Assembly: GCA_964436165.1 (NCBI GenBank)
Contig: CAYTBY010000002.1
Span: 1-64,000, forward strand
DNA length: 64,000 nt
Source of the DNA: 2-01-FULL-39-28 sp964436165
Lineage (GTDB): Bacteria > Patescibacteriota > Minisyncoccia > 2-02-FULL-40-12 > GWA2-44-9
Direction of reading: 5' to 3'
Part shown: positions 22,974 to 31,863 of the stretch, in pieces
Layout of the letters: each line of letters starts with the position of its first letter
Position numbering within the stretch: position 1 is the first letter of the stretch
Notes under the pieces: generated by a model
What the model was told of the DNA's origin: nothing
Databases searched by the model: none
The model's input: the letters and a program-made list of their open reading frames with translations, nothing else
Program-made: the position numbers and the translations under genes

Positions 22974-24239
22974 ATGAAGTTTTCACAACTATTTACAAAA
23001 ACATTAAGAGAGGCGCCGGCGGACGAGGAGGCAATAAATGCAAAACTTCTGATAAGGGGTGGGTTTGTTTATAAGAATTCCGCCGGAATTTATTCTTTTT
23101 TGCCTCTCGGCTGGAGGGTCTTAACAAAAGTAGCCAATATAATCCGTGAGGAAATGAATGCTATTGGCGGTCAGGAGTTGTTTATGCCGGCTTTAGTGGA
23201 AAAAAAATATATGGAACCGACCGGAAGATGGGATTTGGATGTTGGTTTTTATGTGAATTCTTCCAGAAGCAAGGCTTCTGGAAGTTCCCGAAGCCTTGCT
23301 TCTGGGGAAGATTTTGTTTTGGGGTGGTCCCATGAGGAGGTCTTAACTGCCATTGCCTCAAAATTTATAAGTTCATACAAAGATTTACCTTTTTCGGCTT
23401 ATCAAATACAAACAAAATTCAGACATGAGGCCAGAGCTAAGTCAGGACTTCTGCGGGGTAGGGAATTTATGATGAAGGATTTGTACAGTTTTCATGCTAA
23501 TGAGCAGGACTTAAATAAGCATTACGAGGAGGCCGCCAAGGCCTATTACAAAATTTTTGAAAGATGCGGATTGAAAGCTATCTATACTCTTGCCGCTGGG
23601 GGAGTTTTTACGGATAAATTCACTCATGAATTCCAGGTAGTGGCTGACGTTGGAGAGGACACCATATATTTATGTGAAAAATGCGAGTATGCCGAGAATA
23701 AAGAAGTTACCAAGTTGAAAGACGGTGATAATTGTCCGAAGTGTGAGGGAAAAGTAAAAGAAAAAAAATCAATTGAGGTTGGTAATATATTTGACCAGGG
23801 AACTAAATACTCCGAGGCGTTAGGGCTTTATTATACCGATGAATCAGGTAATAAGAAACCAGTAGTTATGGGAGCTTACGGCATTGGCTTGGGCAGGGTA
23901 ATGGCAACAGCAATAGAAGTTCATCATGATGATAGGGGAATTATCTGGCCGGAGAATATCGCACCTTTTAAAGTTTGCCTAATTGCATTGGATGGTAAAA
24001 ACAAGGAAACCGACAGAGTTTATTCAGATTTAACCAAGCACAACATTGAAGTATTATATGACGATCGTGAGGACAAGACCCCCGGTGAGAAATTCGCCGA
24101 TGCCGACTTAATCGGTTGTCCCATTCGTCTTGTTATCAGTAACAAAACCCTTGCTCAAGACAGCATTGAACTCAAGTATCGCAACGAAAAAGAATTTGAA
24201 CTCGTCAAATTGACAGAGGTAGTTAAATCTATACACTAA
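22974..24239 (+). CDS. proS: Prolyl-tRNA synthetase (no editing insertion)
   Basis: Charges tRNA-Pro. 421 residues: class II core (motif 2 TKFRHEARAKSGLLRGREFMM, motif 3 GAYGIGLGRVMATAIE) and anticodon-binding domain (about 330-415). The large YbaK-like editing insertion of bacterial ProRS is absent; instead a small Cys4 segment (CEKCEYAENK...CPKCEGK) is present at about 240-265. Residues about 97-111 (SSRSKASGSSRSLASGE) are encoded by a palindromic insertion with 16-bp perfect arms (23263-23278 / 23290-23305). No Shine-Dalgarno is visible in the AT-rich repeats upstream. Confidence 0.94.
   Translation: MKFSQLFTKTLREAPADEEAINAKLLIRGGFVYKNSAGIYSFLPLGWRVLTKVANIIREEMNAIGGQELFMPALVEKKYMEPTGRWDLDVGFYVNSSRSKASGSSRSLASGEDFVLGWSHEEVLTAIASKFISSYKDLPFSAYQIQTKFRHEARAKSGLLRGREFMMKDLYSFHANEQDLNKHYEEAAKAYYKIFERCGLKAIYTLAAGGVFTDKFTHEFQVVADVGEDTIYLCEKCEYAENKEVTKLKDGDNCPKCEGKVKEKKSIEVGNIFDQGTKYSEALGLYYTDESGNKKPVVMGAYGIGLGRVMATAIEVHHDDRGIIWPENIAPFKVCLIALDGKNKETDRVYSDLTKHNIEVLYDDREDKTPGEKFADADLIGCPIRLVISNKTLAQDSIELKYRNEKEFELVKLTEVVKSIH
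23263..23305. repeat. Palindromic insertion inside proS
   Basis: Perfect 16-bp inverted repeat CCAGAAGCAAGGCTTC / GAAGCCTTGCTTCTGG with an 11-nt loop, read in frame as a Ser/Lys/Arg-rich loop between conserved ProRS blocks. Confidence 0.85.
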
Positions 24240-24264
24240 TAATAAGTATTAACTACTTATTATT

Positions 24265-25314
24265 GTGCTCGACAAACTCTTTGGTTTTTGGTCAAAAGAT
24301 ATCGGAATTGATCTGGGTACGGCCAATACCCTGGTTTATGTTCGGGGAAAAGGGATTGTCATTAATGAACCATCAATTGTGGCGGTAAATCAAAAGACAG
24401 GTAAAATTCTTGCCATTGGCAATGAGGCCCGAAAAATGGTCGGCCGTACACCCGGTTATATCATGGTTTCCCGCCCACTTGTTTCGGGAGTGGTTTCTGA
24501 TTTTGAAGTTACCGAGCAGATGCTCAAGTATTTCATTGACAAGGTTCACCAGGAAAGTTTCTCCCTCGTTCCACGTCCGAGAGTTGTAATCGGAGTTCCT
24601 TCTGGGGTAACCGAGGTTGAGAAAAGAGCCGTCGAAGACGCAACCTACAACGCCGGAGCGCGGGAGGTTTATTTAATCGAAGAACCAATGGCCGCGGCAA
24701 TCGGAGCGCGTTTACCGGTTCAAGAAGCGGTGGCTAATGTGATAGTTGATATCGGCGGAGGGACATCGGAGGTAGCGGTTATTTCAATGGGCGGAGTTAT
24801 TGCCTCCAGGTCTTTAAGGGTTGCCGGTGATAAACTGAACGATGACATTTTGAGATACATGCGGGAAGAAAAGAAATTATTTATCGGTGAAGCCACAGCC
24901 GAGCATATTAAAATAACTCTGGCTTCGGCTTATCCGCTTGAGGAAGAAATCGAGGGTAAAGTTAGAGGACGGGATCTTGTTTCGGGTCTGCCGAAAGAGA
25001 TTATAATAAATTCCGAAGAAATTCGCGAAGCAACAGCCCGTTCCGTAAAAAGCATCGTAACGGCAGTAAAAAATACTATTGAAGAAACGCCTCCGGAGCT
25101 GACCGCTGATTTAATAAATCGCCACATATTCTTGGCTGGCGGAGGAGCTTTGTTAAGAGGTCTCGATAAAGCCATTGCCGAAGAAACTAAACTATTTGTA
25201 AAAATAGTGGATGACCCATTAACCGCAGTTGCTAGAGGGTGCGGTTTTGTTCTTGAAAGCGTCGAACAGCTTAAGTCGATACTTGTTTCAACAGATAGAC
25301 AGGGGTATCTATAA
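24265..25314 (+). CDS. mreB: Rod-shape determining actin MreB
   Basis: Actin-like filament guiding side-wall peptidoglycan synthesis. 349 residues. Phosphate 1 GIDLGTANTLVYV, phosphate 2 IVDIGGGTSEVAVIS and adenosine motif LAGGGALLRG are intact. GTG start at 24265, 25 nt after proS. The inverted repeat AATAATAAGTA / TACTTATTATT (about 24238-24264) abuts the start codon, which would sit at the foot of a hairpin. First gene of mreB-mreC-mreD-mrdA. Confidence 0.96.
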   Translation: MLDKLFGFWSKDIGIDLGTANTLVYVRGKGIVINEPSIVAVNQKTGKILAIGNEARKMVGRTPGYIMVSRPLVSGVVSDFEVTEQMLKYFIDKVHQESFSLVPRPRVVIGVPSGVTEVEKRAVEDATYNAGAREVYLIEEPMAAAIGARLPVQEAVANVIVDIGGGTSEVAVISMGGVIASRSLRVAGDKLNDDILRYMREEKKLFIGEATAEHIKITLASAYPLEEEIEGKVRGRDLVSGLPKEIIINSEEIREATARSVKSIVTAVKNTIEETPPELTADLINRHIFLAGGGALLRGLDKAIAEETKLFVKIVDDPLTAVARGCGFVLESVEQLKSILVSTDRQGYL

Positions 25315-25324
25315 AAATTTAAAA

Positions 25325-26113
25325 TTGAAAACTCAAACTGCAAAGTTATTAAGAGCAACGGTGATTATAATAGCGGCTGGGCTGCTAATTTTTTTAATTT
25401 TCTTTACCCGAACCGCAGTCCATACAATAAGTGGATTTTTTCGGGAAGCCAGAGTTGAGACATATTCCCATTTAAGTTTTTTTGGAAATTTTATTTCCCA
25501 AGTTAAAACAGTAGGCATCCTTACCCGGGAGAAGATTAAGTTGAAAGAGGAGAATCAAAGCTTGTTGGCGCAATTAGCTTACCAATCAGAACTGGAAAGG
25601 CAGAATGATTTTTTAAGAGAGGCCCTGGATCTTCCGATGTTATCCGGACACGAGTTATTAGATGCCGGGGTTTTTAACTTTGAGCTAACTCCGGAAGGGC
25701 ATTATTTACTCATAAACAAAGGCGCTAATGATGGCCTCGAAAAAGAAGATATTGTCTTATCTTCTTCCGGTATCTTAATTGGCATCGTAGATGAGGCGTT
25801 TAATAACTACTCGAGAGTATCGGCAGTGACAGATATTAAGTTTAAGGCGACAATCCGCGTATTGGCCAAAGAAATATCGGGCATTGCTAATGGTGTGAGA
25901 GAGAACGGTGTCAGTATTGATTTTATTTCACAAAATGATGAAGTAGTTGAGGGTGATACAGTAGTTACTAGCGGCAGTGACATTTTCCCGCCAGGTCTTA
26001 TTATCGGAAAGGTGGTTAAAGTAAGCTCGGCTAGCGGAAGTTTGTTTAAAGAAGTAAAAGTTAAACCAGCCATGGACGAGATAGAACTGAGCCGAGTGCT
26101 TGTTATTAAATAG
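25325..26113 (+). CDS. mreC: Rod-shape determining protein MreC
   Basis: Bitopic protein linking MreB to the wall synthases. About 262 residues: membrane helix near residues 10-30, coiled coil (KIKLKEENQSLLAQLAYQSELERQ), then the beta-barrel domain (GVFNFELTPEGHYLLINKGANDGLEKEDIVLSSSGILIG, GDTVVTSGSDIFPPGLIIG). The frame is open back to 25229 inside mreB; TTG 25325, 10 nt after the mreB stop, is the most sensible start, but no Shine-Dalgarno confirms it. Confidence 0.9.
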   Translation: MKTQTAKLLRATVIIIAAGLLIFLIFFTRTAVHTISGFFREARVETYSHLSFFGNFISQVKTVGILTREKIKLKEENQSLLAQLAYQSELERQNDFLREALDLPMLSGHELLDAGVFNFELTPEGHYLLINKGANDGLEKEDIVLSSSGILIGIVDEAFNNYSRVSAVTDIKFKATIRVLAKEISGIANGVRENGVSIDFISQNDEVVEGDTVVTSGSDIFPPGLIIGKVVKVSSASGSLFKEVKVKPAMDEIELSRVLVIK

Positions 26114-26121
26114 GAAAATAT

Positions 26122-26622
26122 ATGCTACTACTCCTTGTTTTTATATTTTTTCTCATACTGGAGAACCTTTTTCTACCGGCCCTGATCGGTCCAGGTCCGT
26201 TTTTAGCCACTCAGATTTTTATTTTAGCTGTTATCGTGTACAGTAAAAGCTGGAAAGAACTAGCCGTAACCGCCTTGCTGTTTATATTAATCAAGGAGTT
26301 TGTTTCCGGAAACGGTGTCGGCAGTCTTATGGTCCCGTTTTTTATAACCGCCGGACTCTATTTGATAATAAATAGGTTTTTAAATATTCGTGACAACCTG
26401 GCCGAGAATAACTCATTGTCTGGTTTGATAGTTAGTACCCTAGTCTTGGTTTCTTTTAATTTTATTTATGCTTGGTTTTATATTCTTTACCACGCCGCTT
26501 CATATAATGTTGGATCGGCCTGGAATTACTGGGTTTCTCTTCCTATGATGTCATTATTCAGCACTCTCGGCTGGTCTGTTGGAATTTCAATTTTATTCAA
26601 ATATGTTCTTAAAACGAAATAA
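26122..26622 (+). CDS. mreD: MreD-like membrane protein
   Basis: 166 residues with about five membrane helices, placed between mreC and mrdA as MreD always is. Sequence similarity in this family is low, so the call rests on position, length and topology (LLLLVFIFFLILENLFLPALIGPGP at the N-terminus). It starts 8 nt after mreC and overlaps the start of mrdA by 20 bp. Confidence 0.78.
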   Translation: MLLLLVFIFFLILENLFLPALIGPGPFLATQIFILAVIVYSKSWKELAVTALLFILIKEFVSGNGVGSLMVPFFITAGLYLIINRFLNIRDNLAENNSLSGLIVSTLVLVSFNFIYAWFYILYHAASYNVGSAWNYWVSLPMMSLFSTLGWSVGISILFKYVLKTK

Positions 26623-28489
26623 AAACTATTCCATTTCTATTAATAGCGATGATTGGGTGACTCCCGAAGAGACCCTTCTCGATTCTGGCAGTCAATATTC
26701 CGACATTGAAAAGCCGATTCCGAGCTCTGTGTTTAAGTTTTTTTTGACTCTTTTTTATATTTCGGCTGTGGTGCTAGCTATTTTTATTTTTAAAATATCT
26801 ATTGTCGAGAATAAGAAATTTGCTCAAATGGCCTTTCAAAATAAATCAGCTAATTTTCCTTTGCCGCCGCCGCGAGGACTGATCGTTGACAGTAACGGCC
26901 AAACTCTAGTTATGAATGTTCCTGTTTATAACCTTCTGGCAGTTACCAGGGAGCTTAAAGAAAATTTTGATAGCATTGACGAGCATCTTGAGAAAATAAC
27001 CAAGATACTCAATAAAAATAAACAGGGGTTCTTTGAATTTCTAAAGGAGGAGATGAGGAGTAACAGCACCTTTTTGGCCCATTTAGAGCTTAGCAAGGAT
27101 CAGGCTGTGGCCATAAAATACCTCGAGCCTAAGGGGTTTTACGTTGTACCGGATAATAAAAGAGAATATATTGATGGCCGTAAAATTTCACAAATTATTG
27201 GTTATATAGGCAAGGTTAGCAAGGAAGATCTTGAAAATGACTATTATTATTCTACTGACACCATTGGCCGGCTTGGCATAGAAAATTATTACGAAGAATA
27301 TATTAGGGGAAAACACGGCAATATATTCTTTTCCAGAGAGGAAACGGGGTATATAACCAAGGAGCCGGAACCAGGCAAAACAATCGTTCTAAATATAGAT
27401 CATGATCTTCAGATAAAGTTGCGCGATGAGATATTTGAGATATTGAGAGAATCGGGATTATCTCGCGGTGCCGGGATAATTCAAAATCCCAAGACCGGAG
27501 CTGTTTTAGCCCTGGTAAGTTTTCCTGATTTTGATAACAATGTTTTTACGTCCGAAGTCTCTAAGGAGGATTATCGGAGACTATTTGAGAGTACGGCCAA
27601 GCCGTTATTTAATAGAGTGATCAGCGGCTTATATAATCCTGGTTCAACGATCAAGCCGTTAATGGGTATGGCTGGAATCCAGGAGAATATAATGGACGGA
27701 AATGATATTTTAGTAAACGATTGCATCGAGTTAATCGTACCCAATCCTTACGATCCGTCAAAGCCCTATATTTTTAACAACTGGCGGACAGAATATGGCC
27801 CATTTAATCTTAAACGGGCGATTGCTAATTCCTGTAACATTTACTTTTTTACAGTCGGGGGAGGGCATGAAAAAATCAAAGGTCTTGGCGCTGAAAGAAT
27901 GGCGGAGTACTTAAAACAATCTTTTGCTGATTCTGTTCTCGGGATAGATTTACCGGGAGAAAATAATGGTTTTATTCCAACGCCGGACTGGAAATTAAGA
28001 GAGAAGGGCGAAGCGTGGTATTTGGGCGATACCTATAATACATCGATCGGCCAAGGAGATCTTTTAGTAACGCCGCTCTGGCTTAATAGTTATATTTCCG
28101 GCATAGCTAACGGCGGTAATATCTACAAACCAAAAGTAGCCAAGGCTATAATGAATACGGCTGGTAGCGTCGTAGAAAGTTTTAAGCCGGAAGTTATCGG
28201 CTCGATGCCTTTTTCAAAAGAAGTAATTGATGAGATGAGGTTAGCGATGAGAGAAACGGTGCTTTCTGGAACAGCAAAGGTTTTTAAAGAGCTACCAGTA
28301 GAAATGGCCGCAAAAACCGGTACGGCCGAAGTCCAAAAAGGCAGAACTGTTAATTCTTTGTTCACCATTTTTGGACCATATAGTGATCCGGATTTAGCCC
28401 TGACTGTTTTAATTGAAGGAGCTACAACTCAACAAGGTTTGGCTATACGAGCCGCCTATAATGTTCTAAAATGGCACTATGGCAGATGA
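26603..28489 (+). CDS. mrdA: Penicillin-binding protein 2 (class B transpeptidase)
   Basis: Cross-links peptidoglycan during elongation. About 628 residues: membrane helix at about 42-62, dimerisation domain with the characteristic PPPRGLIVDSNG start, and transpeptidase domain with SxxK as NPGSTIKPLMG, SxN as ANSCNIYF and KTG as AAKTGTAEVQ. The catalytic serine is intact. ATG 26603 is chosen over an upstream TTG at 26579. Last gene of the mreBCD-mrdA operon. Confidence 0.94.
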   Translation: MFLKRNKNYSISINSDDWVTPEETLLDSGSQYSDIEKPIPSSVFKFFLTLFYISAVVLAIFIFKISIVENKKFAQMAFQNKSANFPLPPPRGLIVDSNGQTLVMNVPVYNLLAVTRELKENFDSIDEHLEKITKILNKNKQGFFEFLKEEMRSNSTFLAHLELSKDQAVAIKYLEPKGFYVVPDNKREYIDGRKISQIIGYIGKVSKEDLENDYYYSTDTIGRLGIENYYEEYIRGKHGNIFFSREETGYITKEPEPGKTIVLNIDHDLQIKLRDEIFEILRESGLSRGAGIIQNPKTGAVLALVSFPDFDNNVFTSEVSKEDYRRLFESTAKPLFNRVISGLYNPGSTIKPLMGMAGIQENIMDGNDILVNDCIELIVPNPYDPSKPYIFNNWRTEYGPFNLKRAIANSCNIYFFTVGGGHEKIKGLGAERMAEYLKQSFADSVLGIDLPGENNGFIPTPDWKLREKGEAWYLGDTYNTSIGQGDLLVTPLWLNSYISGIANGGNIYKPKVAKAIMNTAGSVVESFKPEVIGSMPFSKEVIDEMRLAMRETVLSGTAKVFKELPVEMAAKTGTAEVQKGRTVNSLFTIFGPYSDPDLALTVLIEGATTQQGLAIRAAYNVLKWHYGR

Positions 28490-28535
28490 TTTGCGTGCTT
28501 TGTATGGCTATGTTATACTTTTCCCTAACTTGTTA

Positions 28536-28541
28536 TATAAT
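28536..28541 (+). promoter_or_regulatory. Leaderless-type -10 before greA
   Basis: TATAAT ends 9 nt before ATG 28551. A second extended -10 (TGT-TATACT, 28511-28519) lies upstream. Confidence 0.65.
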
Positions 28542-28550
28542 ATATAAACT

Positions 28551-29009
28551 ATGGATAACCAATATTTTACCCCGGAAGGGTTAGAAAAATTAAAGAAAGA
28601 ATACGAACATCGGATCAGTATTTTGCGTCCAGAAATAGCTAAACAGCTGAAGGAAGCTAAGTCGGAAGGTGATATATCTGAAAACGCCGGTTTTGATGCG
28701 GCCAAAGAAGCTCAAGCGGTCAACGAAGGAAGAATAGAAGAGATAAAAGCCACCCTTGATAATGCAAAGGTTTTTACGGGTAGTTCAGGGAAAAGCACGG
28801 TTGATGTCGGTTCGAGTGTTGGGGTGGAATCAGAAAAGGGTAAGCAGGATTTTGTGATTGTTGGGGCGGCTGAATCCGATCCGGTTAAGGGTTTTATTTC
28901 TAATGAATCACCTCTGGGAAGTGCATTTTTAGGCAAGAAAAAAGGGGATAAAGTTAAAGTAAAAACACCAAAAGGAGAAGTCGAATTTAAAATACTCGAG
29001 GTGAAGTGA
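28551..29009 (+). CDS. greA: Transcription elongation factor GreA
   Basis: Rescues backtracked RNA polymerase by stimulating transcript cleavage. 152 residues: N-terminal coiled coil with LKEAKSEGDISENAGFDAAKE (the acidic D/E tip pair is present) and C-terminal FKBP-like domain ending GDKVKVKTPKGEVEFKILEVK. Predicted leaderless from TATAAT at 28536-28541. It is followed by a hairpin at 29050-29069. Confidence 0.96.
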   Translation: MDNQYFTPEGLEKLKKEYEHRISILRPEIAKQLKEAKSEGDISENAGFDAAKEAQAVNEGRIEEIKATLDNAKVFTGSSGKSTVDVGSSVGVESEKGKQDFVIVGAAESDPVKGFISNESPLGSAFLGKKKGDKVKVKTPKGEVEFKILEVK

Positions 29010-29049
29010 GCGATAGCGAACGGACAAGGTTGGTGCGGGATTAATAAAA

Positions 29050-29069
29050 ACAGCCCCTTCGGGGGCTGT
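29050..29069 (-). terminator. UUCG-tetraloop terminator
   Basis: ACAGCCCC-TTCG-GGGGCTGT stem; a T-run follows on the minus strand, so it mainly ends the dut transcript but may also stop greA. Confidence 0.85.
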
Positions 29070-29072
29070 GTC

Positions 29073-29738
29073 CTATCTGATGCCTGTTGAACCAAAACCA
29101 CCGACGCCGCGAACCGTTTTCGATAATTCTTCGTAAGTATCAACCTTAGTCAGATTTGGAATAACAGCAATAGAAAATATGCCTTGGGCTATTTTCATAT
29201 CCTTTGTAAGCAGAATCGGTTCGTCATTAATATTATGGACAGAAACCCCAGCTTCGCCTCGGTAGTCAGGATCTACAGTACCAGGGGCATTAGTAACAGT
29301 AATCTTCCATTTAGTGGCGAGTCCGCTTCGAGGAGCAATCCAATGAAATGTTGGGAAATCCATTTCTACTACGCATCCGACGCCAACTAGAACTGATTCA
29401 CCCGGCTCAAGCCGATAGGCAAGTTCATTACCATCTTCACCGACATAATTAACAACACGATTTTCTAATTTAGGATTGCCTCTTGGAAACTTTTTAAAAT
29501 CAAAAATTGTTTTTCTTAGAATATTGTCAGGCTCCATATCAAAAGGTGAAACTAGGGCTCTTAAATAGAAGTCGTAACCGATAGCATCATCGGTAGCTCT
29601 TTGAGGCATTTTACCGCCTGGAAAAATATATATTTTAAAATTTGGGAAAAATAATCTTTCAATAAGTTCTTCTATCTTCTCGTTCATTCTTTTATCCATA
29701 TATTGCTTAAGCTCATCAGATAAAAGTAATTTTGTCAT
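29073..29738 (-). CDS. dut: dUTPase family protein with N-terminal extension
   Basis: Hydrolyses dUTP to dUMP and pyrophosphate. 221 residues, longer than the usual 145-150 because of about 50 N-terminal residues. Family motifs in order: DDAIGYDFYLRA (motif 1), APRSGLATKWKI (motif 2), NAPGTVDPDYRGE (motif 3), and C-terminal RGVGGFGSTG (motif 5). Expected trimeric beta-jelly-roll enzyme; the extension is of unknown use. AAGGGG precedes the ATG; it lies 12 nt after the bifunctional-nuclease gene and is probably cotranscribed. Confidence 0.92.
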   Translation of the reverse strand: MTKLLLSDELKQYMDKRMNEKIEELIERLFFPNFKIYIFPGGKMPQRATDDAIGYDFYLRALVSPFDMEPDNILRKTIFDFKKFPRGNPKLENRVVNYVGEDGNELAYRLEPGESVLVGVGCVVEMDFPTFHWIAPRSGLATKWKITVTNAPGTVDPDYRGEAGVSVHNINDEPILLTKDMKIAQGIFSIAVIPNLTKVDTYEELSKTVRGVGGFGSTGIR

Positions 29739-29750
29739 TTTGCCAGCCCC

Positions 29751-30281
29751 TTAGTGCTTTGGACTTTTATCGGGGTTGAAATTTCGTAATATATCAAGTG
29801 CTTGTTGATCGGTCAAACTATTTTTATCGATTGGCAAAACCTCTTTTGTTACGGTTCTATAGACCTGATTTAAAATTTGAGTTACCTGGTCATTAATTTG
29901 AAGAAATTCGTCCTTGACAAGCATGGGACACTTTTTAATGAGGGCTAAGCATATCGCATCGCTAGGTCTGGCATCAATTTCCAAAGTAATATTTTTATCA
30001 TTTTTTAAATAAAGAATCGCACGATAAACGTCATCGATCAATTCGCTCACAACTATCTTTTCTAGATTAAACCCAACACGTTCGAGGGTATTCAAGATGA
30101 GTTGGTGAGTCAAAGGTCTGGCGGGCTTCTCTTGGTCCCCAGATAGAAAAGCCAAGACATGTGCCACAAATGGATCAATCCCCATGTGGCATAATCTGGG
30201 TCCATTTTTTTCAATCAATACCATAAAAATACTGTTTGGTCCAAGAATTGGCCCTTTTACTTCAAAGGGAGTCTCTCTCAT
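29751..30281 (-). CDS. Bifunctional nuclease domain (DUF151) protein
   Basis: 176 residues with the hallmark IDARPSDAICLALIKKCPMLVKDE of the bifunctional nuclease/DUF151 family, preceded by GPNSIFMVLIEKNGPRLCHMGID. Members have been described as nucleases in plants; the role in bacteria is mostly untested. AGAGG precedes the ATG, and TTGATT-N17/18-CTATAC upstream is a -35/-10 pair of the accessory-gene class. Operon with dut points to nucleotide or nucleic-acid turnover. Confidence 0.85.
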   Translation of the reverse strand: MRETPFEVKGPILGPNSIFMVLIEKNGPRLCHMGIDPFVAHVLAFLSGDQEKPARPLTHQLILNTLERVGFNLEKIVVSELIDDVYRAILYLKNDKNITLEIDARPSDAICLALIKKCPMLVKDEFLQINDQVTQILNQVYRTVTKEVLPIDKNSLTDQQALDILRNFNPDKSPKH

Positions 30282-30387
30282 GTTACACCTCTATGTTAAT
30301 GAACCGTATAGTAATGTTTATCAAATTAAATCAACGCAATCAATAGAATAGTGGCATTTTAGGCAATTTTTGATATCATATATAGGT

Positions 30388-31863
30388 ATGGCTTTAGACG
30401 AGATTCGCAATACAAAAATAGAAAAAATAGAGAAGTTAAGAAAATCCGGAATTGATCCCTATCCGGCTTCTTCGGGACGGACAGCTACAATCGCCGAGGT
30501 TCTCGATAACTTTGATAAATACGCCGAAGATAAAAAAGAGCTTACTCTAGCCGGAAGATTAATGGCCAAGCGGGAGCATGGCGGTTCACTCTTTTTTGAT
30601 ATCAGGGATTCAGGGGGGAAAATTCAGGTTTTTTTGAAAGAAGATATGGTTGGCAAAAACTACTTCAGCAAATTCTTAGAGCTGTTTGATATTGGAGATA
30701 TTGTAGAAGCAACCGGAACTTTGTTTAAAACCAAAGCTGGCCAGCAATCACTACTCACTACTCACTACTCACTACTCACTAAATCTCTATTGCCTCTGCC
30801 TGAAAAATGGCACGGTCTGCAGGATAAAGAAGAAAGATTGAGAAAAAGATACCTGGATATGATAATGAATCCGGTGGAAAAGGATTTATTTGTTAAAAAA
30901 AATGTATTTTGGCAGACGACACGGAGTTTTTTGTTAAAGGAGGGCGGACTTGAGGTTGAAACGCCTGTATTGGAACTAGTACCGGGCGGAGCAGACGCTG
31001 AACCGTTTCAAACCCATCTGAACGCCCTTGATATAGATTTATATTTAAGAATTGCACCCGAGTTAAGTCTTAAAAAATTAATTATTGCTGGTTATGATAA
31101 GGTTTTTGAAATTGGAAGAATTTTTCGTAATGAGGGCATAGATCGAGAGCATCTCCAAGATTATTCCCAGATGGAAATGTACTGGGCCTATACGGATTAT
31201 AAACAGCTGATGTTAATTGTTAAGAATCTTCTTAACGAAGTGATAAAAGCCACAATTGGTTCTCTATCCCACAATTATCAGGGTAATCAAATAAACTGGG
31301 ATGGGAAATGGAAAAACTACGACTATTATGATGAGTTTAAAAAATATACGAATCTTAATCTGGCAAATGTTACCGAAAAGGAATTAAAAAATTATGCCGA
31401 AAAAGAGAGCATCGATGCTTCTGGACACGTTGGCCGCGGAAGATTAATCGATATTATATTTAAGAAAAAAGTTCGTCCCAGCTTAATAGACCCAGGATTT
31501 TTGGTTTTGCCGCCGGTGGATATAGAGCCGTTGGCAAAGAGGTGGCCCGAGGATTCAAATAGAGTAGAGCGGTTTCAGATTATGGCTGGCGGGAGTGAAC
31601 TGGGAAAAGGATTTTCAGAACTTAATGATCCGTTGGATCAAAGAAGCCGTTTCGTGGAACAGGTCAAACTTGGCGAGGCAGGGGATAAGGAAGCTCAGAG
31701 AATGGATGAAGACTTTGTTGAGGCATTAGAATACGGCATGCCCCCAACAGCCGGCTTTGCCTACTCGGAAAGATTATTTGCATTCCTGGTGGATAAACCG
31801 GTCAGAGAAACCGTGTTTTTCCCGTTAATGCGACCTAAAGATAATGAACTCAGAAATAATTAA
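30388..31863 (+). CDS. lysS: Lysyl-tRNA synthetase, class II
   Basis: Charges tRNA-Lys. About 491 residues: N-terminal OB-fold anticodon domain (about 45-140) and class II core (KRYLDMIMNP, motif 2 IGRIFRNEGIDREHLQDYSQMEMYWA, motif 3 EYGMPPTAGFAYSERLFAFLVD). A run of a CACTACT heptamer (30748-30780) encodes the loop SLLTTHYSLLT between the OB fold and the core. A TGA-TATCAT extended -10 (30371-30379) ends 8 nt before ATG 30388. The next gene overlaps its end by 20 bp. Confidence 0.95.
   Translation: MALDEIRNTKIEKIEKLRKSGIDPYPASSGRTATIAEVLDNFDKYAEDKKELTLAGRLMAKREHGGSLFFDIRDSGGKIQVFLKEDMVGKNYFSKFLELFDIGDIVEATGTLFKTKAGQQSLLTTHYSLLTKSLLPLPEKWHGLQDKEERLRKRYLDMIMNPVEKDLFVKKNVFWQTTRSFLLKEGGLEVETPVLELVPGGADAEPFQTHLNALDIDLYLRIAPELSLKKLIIAGYDKVFEIGRIFRNEGIDREHLQDYSQMEMYWAYTDYKQLMLIVKNLLNEVIKATIGSLSHNYQGNQINWDGKWKNYDYYDEFKKYTNLNLANVTEKELKNYAEKESIDASGHVGRGRLIDIIFKKKVRPSLIDPGFLVLPPVDIEPLAKRWPEDSNRVERFQIMAGGSELGKGFSELNDPLDQRSRFVEQVKLGEAGDKEAQRMDEDFVEALEYGMPPTAGFAYSERLFAFLVDKPVRETVFFPLMRPKDNELRNN
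30748..30780 (+). repeat. Heptanucleotide tandem repeat inside lysS
   Basis: Four copies of CACTACT plus CACT, in frame within the coding sequence. Confidence 0.9.
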
